Assembly (NCBI GenBank): GCA_900546325.1
Contig: URCR01000069.1
Location: forward strand, 1-8,099
Source: an uncultured Lachnospiraceae bacterium
GTDB taxonomy: Bacteria; Bacillota; Clostridia; Lachnospirales; Lachnospiraceae
DNA length: 8,099 nucleotides
Reading direction: 5' to 3'
Shown piece after piece: positions 5,399 to 8,099 of this stretch; position 1 is the stretch's first letter; every line of letters starts with the position of its first letter. Made by a program: the position numbers and the translations under genes. Under the pieces are notes generated by a model, which worked only from the letters and a program-made list of their open reading frames with translations, ran no database searches and was not told the DNA's origin.

Positions 5399-6173
5399 CA
5401 AACCCCTCCTTTTGCAAAAGAATGGATAGGTTCTCGGAAATCTTCTCTCGAAAATCTTCTTGCGTCATATTTCCACGATAAAGCTGGTTATAAAGCAGAC
5501 CGTCCCGAATAAGCAAAACACGGTGTGCATAGCAGGCAGTCATCACACTGTGGGTTACGATAAGAATAGTCTGGCCGTTTTTGTGTACTTCCGAGAAACG
5601 CTTCATCACTTGTGCAGAAGAACGGGAATCCAGTGCGCCAGTGGGTTCATCGGCCAGCACAATTTTAGGATTGGTGATTAAGGCGCGTGCAATCGCTGCT
5701 CTCTGCTTTTGCCCACCCGAAACCTCGTAAGGATATTTTTCTAAGACATCGGTGATACCGAGTTGAGCCGCCAATGGCTCCATCAGCGCATCCATTTTCT
5801 TTTTGGGGGTATCGGAAAGTACGAGGGGCAAATAGATATTGTCCCGCAACGAAAAATTGTCCAGTAGATTGAAGTCCTGAAAAACGAAGCCCAAGTTTTC
5901 GCGCCGAAATTTGGATATGTTGGAATCTCTGATTTTTGTGATGTCTTGATTATCCAACAGCACCATTCCTTCTGTTGGTCGATCTAAAGCGGCCAATATA
6001 TTCAGCAGGGTTGTTTTGCCTGAGCCACTTTCTCCCATGACAGCAATAAACTCTCCCCGCTCAATGGAAAAAGAGATGTCTTTTAGCGCCTCGACTTGGT
6101 TGCCACCAAAGCGAGTGCTGTATAATTTACGCAAGTGCTCTACCACGAGCAATGTGTTCTGTTGAGGTTTCAT
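5391..6173 (-). CDS. BceA/VraD-like ABC transporter ATPase
   Basis: This 260-residue cytoplasmic ATPase powers the permease encoded next to it. All nucleotide-binding motifs are intact: Walker A GESGSGKTT (47-55), Q-loop Gln99 in VFQDFNLL, signature VSGGQKQRA (151-159), Walker B IVLADEP (171-177, Glu176), D-loop GALD and H-loop His208 in VTHS. It falls in the MacB/LolD/Bce class, and the C-terminal tail past about 235 is typical of BceA over plain LolD. The ATG (6173) has GGAG (6183-6180) 6 nt upstream. A separate promoter and two inverted repeats lie just before it, so it is probably induced by the response regulator encoded upstream. Likely substrates are cell-wall-targeting peptides such as bacitracin or lantibiotics; which one cannot be told from sequence. 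Confidence 0.93.
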   Translation of the reverse strand: MKPQQNTLLVVEHLRKLYSTRFGGNQVEALKDISFSIERGEFIAVMGESGSGKTTLLNILAALDRPTEGMVLLDNQDITKIRDSNISKFRRENLGFVFQDFNLLDNFSLRDNIYLPLVLSDTPKKKMDALMEPLAAQLGITDVLEKYPYEVSGGQKQRAAIARALITNPKIVLADEPTGALDSRSSAQVMKRFSEVHKNGQTILIVTHSVMTACYAHRVLLIRDGLLYNQLYRGNMTQEDFREKISENLSILLQKEGFDA

Positions 6174-6206
6174 GCGGTACTCCTTTCAGCGATCTTTTAC
6201 AGTCCC

Positions 6207-6235
6207 ATTATAAAATAGGGCAGGAAGTACCTGCC
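6207..6235 (-). promoter_or_regulatory. Inducible promoter of the ATPase-permease operon
   Basis: A perfect -10 TATAAT (6212-6207) lies 34 nt upstream of the ATPase ATG. The expected -35 position at 17-bp spacing (6235-6230) reads GGCAGG, unlike TTGACA, which suggests the promoter needs an activator. Two inverted repeats occupy the DNA just upstream, fitting control by the response regulator. Confidence 0.6.
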
Positions 6236-6261
6236 ATAGAATCAGGTGACATTTCCTGCCC
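6218..6261. repeat. Nested inverted repeat at the transporter promoter
   Basis: GGGCAGGAA (6218-6226) and TTCCTGCCC (6253-6261) are perfect 9-bp inverted arms. Inside them ACCTG (6229-6233) and CAGGT (6243-6247) form a second pair. The structure covers the -35 region of the transporter promoter. It could be an operator or, in read-through mRNA from the kinase gene, a long hairpin that sets the two operons apart. Confidence 0.5.
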
Positions 6262-6262
6262 A

Positions 6263-6285
6263 AACCTTACAAGGGATGTAAGGTT
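6263..6285. promoter_or_regulatory. Likely response-regulator binding site
   Basis: AACCTTACA (6263-6271) and TGTAAGGTT (6277-6285) form a perfect 9-bp inverted repeat around 5 nt, centred about 74 bp upstream of the expected transcription start. As I recall, Bce-type regulators bind TNACA-N4-TGTAA. This site is TTACA-N5-TGTAA, one base longer in the spacer. The last bases overlap the kinase stop codon. No U-run follows, so it is not a terminator. Confidence 0.55.
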
Positions 6286-7285
6286 AATCGTCTACAACGG
6301 GGAAATCAAATTGGGGCAAAGTGATTGCTACCGTTGTTCCGCAGTTTAGTTTTGATGTAACAGACAGCGAACAGCCTAATAGTTTAGCGATTTTTCTGCA
6401 CAGGTACAAACCACATCCAGAAGATTTTTGCTGGATACGTCCATTAAATCCACTATATCCCTTTTCAAAAATCAAAGGCAAATCTGTATCTGATATACCA
6501 ATGCCGGTATCGGAAATGCAAATTACTGTTGGAGCTGATTGATAAATTGTAACTCCACCATGATCGGTATATTTGACGGCATTGGAAATCAGTTGTTCCA
6601 ACATAAACGAAAACCACTTTTGATCTGTTAAGATAAATCCATTCAAATCTTTTAACTCAACGCACAGCTTCTTGGCAATGAACATGCCGGAATACTTTTT
6701 AACAGCTTCTTGAACAAGCGATACAACATGAACCTGTGATAAACAAACATCTGCACTCTGATTTTCAAGTTGCAGATACTTTAATGCCATTTCTACATAT
6801 TGAGATACCTTCATTAACTCAATCCGCCACTTTTGCGGGGCCATGTCATGTGTTTGCAGCATCAAATCCATTGAGTATAGCGGTGTCTTAATCTGATGTG
6901 TCCATAGGGTATAGTAATCATCTCTTTCGGTTGCCGCTGCCCGTTGCAATGCCCGATCCTCTTTCCACGCTTGAATAATTTTTTGTATTTCCGCTTGATA
7001 GCACTGTTCAATTAGACCGCTGGCATATGGAAGCTCAAAATCATCGGTAAATTTAGAATGGGTGATCTCCATCATTTTTGAAGTCACTTTATAATATCGT
7101 CGGATGTCTTGAACGATAAATGGTGACGAAAACAGCACCATGAGAAAGAGCGTATAGAAAGCCGGTTCCATCCGCACATCATATAAGAAATAAAGAAAGA
7201 AAAAGCAAAGGACAAAAATACCAAATGCCCATAATGCTTTCCGCCGATCTTTCAAATATTGCCGAAAAATAAATGCTCTATCCAA
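6284..7285 (-). CDS. BceS-like intramembrane-sensing histidine kinase
   Basis: This membrane sensor kinase has about 333 residues. Two helices (about 17-35 and 41-59) are separated by only some six external residues, the mark of intramembrane-sensing kinases that take their signal from a partner Bce transporter. The phospho-accepting His130 lies in THQIKTPLYS; the N-box Asn235 in EQLISNAVKYT; the G1 box DTGIGI begins at about 259; the G2 box SSGCGLYLC is near 288-296. All are intact. The start is uncertain: no ATG exists before the first helix. I chose TTG 7285, which overlaps the regulator stop by 8 nt (TTGGATAG) and has AAGGAATGGGG upstream. An earlier TTG at 7333 would overlap the regulator by 56 nt and lacks a ribosome site. 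It presumably phosphorylates the regulator at 7278-7955. Confidence 0.9.
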   Translation of the reverse strand: MDRAFIFRQYLKDRRKALWAFGIFVLCFFFLYFLYDVRMEPAFYTLFLMVLFSSPFIVQDIRRYYKVTSKMMEITHSKFTDDFELPYASGLIEQCYQAEIQKIIQAWKEDRALQRAAATERDDYYTLWTHQIKTPLYSMDLMLQTHDMAPQKWRIELMKVSQYVEMALKYLQLENQSADVCLSQVHVVSLVQEAVKKYSGMFIAKKLCVELKDLNGFILTDQKWFSFMLEQLISNAVKYTDHGGVTIYQSAPTVICISDTGIGISDTDLPLIFEKGYSGFNGRIQQKSSGCGLYLCRKIAKLLGCSLSVTSKLNCGTTVAITLPQFDFPVVDD

Positions 7286-7955
7286 TCTGATACCCCATTC
7301 CTTTTTTGGTGGAAATAAAATCTCTAAGGCCAATTTTATCCAGTTTGTTACGCACCCTTGTTACGTTCACAGTTAGTGTATTATCGTCCACAAAGGTGTT
7401 GTCATTCCACAACGCCTGCATGAGATCATCCCGTGAAACACTTTTGCCCTGATGGGACATCAGTTCCCGCAGAATAATATAATCATTGCGCGATAAGTCC
7501 ACTGTCTGCCCCTGATACTGCAACTTTGCACTGTCAAGGTTCAAAATGACATCTCCGCAGGCAATGACATTCATGGTTCCCTGAAAATCATAAGTGCGGC
7601 GCAGCAAAGAATTTATCTTTGCAAGCAAATAGTTCAAATCAAAAGGCTTTGTCACATAATCATCCCCGCCCATATTCATGGCAAGAATCATATTCAGGTT
7701 GTCACTAACCGATGAAATAAAAATAATGGGAACCTTCGATATTTTCCTTATTTCCTCGCACCAGTGAAAACCATTATAGTGCGGCAGCTTTACATCTAAT
7801 AATACTATTTCCGGGTTAAACTTAATAAAGCCTGCCATGATTTGTTGAAAGTCTTGCAGATAGTTGCATTGGAATCCCCAATTACTTAAGAACTTACAGA
7901 TGTTCTCTGCTGCATTTAAGTCATCTTCTATAAGTAAAACTTTATACGGTTTCAT
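7278..7955 (-). CDS. BceR-like OmpR-family response regulator
   Basis: This 225-residue cytoplasmic transcription factor has an N-terminal receiver domain (about 3-118): acidic pocket Glu10-Asp11-Asp12, phospho-acceptor Asp54 in VLLDVKLP, switch Ser81-Ser82 and Lys103 in VTKPF. The C-terminal winged helix (about 130-225) includes LSRNDYIILRELMSHQGKSV, VDDNTLTVNVTRVRNKL and the wing GMGYQIG. ATG 7955 has AAGGGAG (7970-7964) 8 nt upstream and overlaps the small HTH gene by 14 nt. The kinase gene follows with an 8-nt overlap. Its likely target is the promoter region at 6207-6285 before the transporter genes, giving the usual Bce loop of sensor, regulator and exporter. Confidence 0.93.
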   Translation of the reverse strand: MKPYKVLLIEDDLNAAENICKFLSNWGFQCNYLQDFQQIMAGFIKFNPEIVLLDVKLPHYNGFHWCEEIRKISKVPIIFISSVSDNLNMILAMNMGGDDYVTKPFDLNYLLAKINSLLRRTYDFQGTMNVIACGDVILNLDSAKLQYQGQTVDLSRNDYIILRELMSHQGKSVSRDDLMQALWNDNTFVDDNTLTVNVTRVRNKLDKIGLRDFISTKKGMGYQIG

Positions 7956-8099
7956 TCTTTTTTCTCCCTTGCTTTGTTCTCATATCCACGGGCTTTTCCG
8001 CATCTTTCGGGATCAGCCAAACACCAGCCATCTTCAAAGCGCCGGGGATACGCCCTCCAGCACAATAATAATTTACTCTACGAGGTGTCACGCCCCACT
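7942..8099 (-). CDS. Small excisionase-like/MerR-like HTH DNA-binding protein, C-terminal part (gene crosses the circular join)
   Basis: This is the remainder of the 63-residue HTH protein that starts at position 89; bases 8045-8099 duplicate 1-55. The carboxy end is lysine/arginine-rich (RTKQGRKKNETV) and the gene stops with TAA at 7944-7942. It overlaps the response regulator start (7955) by 14 nt, and the regulator's ribosome binding site (AAGGGAG, 7970-7964) lies inside it. The two are therefore almost certainly co-transcribed and probably translationally coupled. Read as a linear contig this would look like a truncated fragment; only the circular join shows a whole gene. Confidence 0.85.
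   Translation of the reverse strand, partial: WGVTPRRVNYYCAGGRIPGALKMAGVWLIPKDAEKPVDMRTKQGRKKNETV
8045..8099. repeat. 55-bp terminal direct repeat (right copy)
   Basis: Exact copy of bases 1-55. Position 8044 is followed in the circle by position 1. The minus-strand reading frame of the HTH gene passes through the join without a shift (192 nt in all), which supports real continuity. Confidence 0.95.

Noticed and set aside
7286..7333. Upstream TTG start for the histidine kinase
   Set aside because: It would overlap the response regulator by 56 nt and has no ribosome site; the TTG at 7285 fits the operon better.
1..8099. CRISPR array, tRNA, rRNA or a plasmid origin with iterons
   Set aside because: No spaced direct repeats, cloverleaf-like sequence, rRNA sequence, replication initiator or iteron set was found on reading both strands.

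Overview
The window reads as a low-GC Gram-positive (Firmicutes, most likely a gut Clostridia) accessory element. The evidence is strong AGGAGG-type ribosome binding sites, a Bce-type peptide-antibiotic resistance module, a short conjugative-element-style sigma factor, a tiny excisionase-like helix-turn-helix (HTH) protein and an IS1634-like insertion sequence. Every gene I accept lies on the minus strand.

The first 55 bases (1-55) and the last 55 (8045-8099) are identical. If the ends are joined, the window is a circle of 8044 bp. The join restores an uninterrupted 63-codon HTH gene that is otherwise cut in two. A repeat of exactly 55 is what a de Bruijn assembler with k=55 leaves on a closed loop, so I read the sequence as circular, or as one unit of a tandem or IS-flanked repeat, not as a linear piece.

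Layout in order of transcription (minus strand, reading down from the join): (1) the small HTH gene (89 to 1, continuing 8044 to 7942), with its own promoter at 110-138; (2) an OmpR-family response regulator (7278-7955); (3) a BceS-like intramembrane-sensing histidine kinase (6284-7285); (4) a 110-bp gap holding a TATAAT promoter and two inverted repeats; (5) a BceA-like ATPase (5391-6173), a BceB-like permease (3434-5398) and a 70-residue two-helix membrane protein (3202-3414); (6) a 420-bp gene-free stretch with several hairpins, two of them good minus-strand terminators, plus a possible 16-codon leader peptide; (7) a short sigma-70-like factor (2367-2780) whose ribosome binding site abuts a long hairpin; (8) an IS1634-like element (about 153-2298, 26-bp perfect terminal inverted repeats) carrying a transposase and a 75-residue coiled-coil passenger. 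The IS ends 14 bp upstream of the HTH-operon promoter, which closes the loop.

Inferred function: the kinase and regulator sense transporter activity or a cell-wall-active peptide such as bacitracin or a lantibiotic. They then switch on the ATPase-permease pair through the promoter at 6207-6235. The HTH and sigma genes look like remnants of an integrative conjugative element that carried the module. No replication gene, integrase, relaxase, tRNA, rRNA or CRISPR array is visible, so how the circle would persist is open. An IS-bounded translocatable unit, a tandem amplification, or collapse of two direct IS copies during assembly would each explain it.
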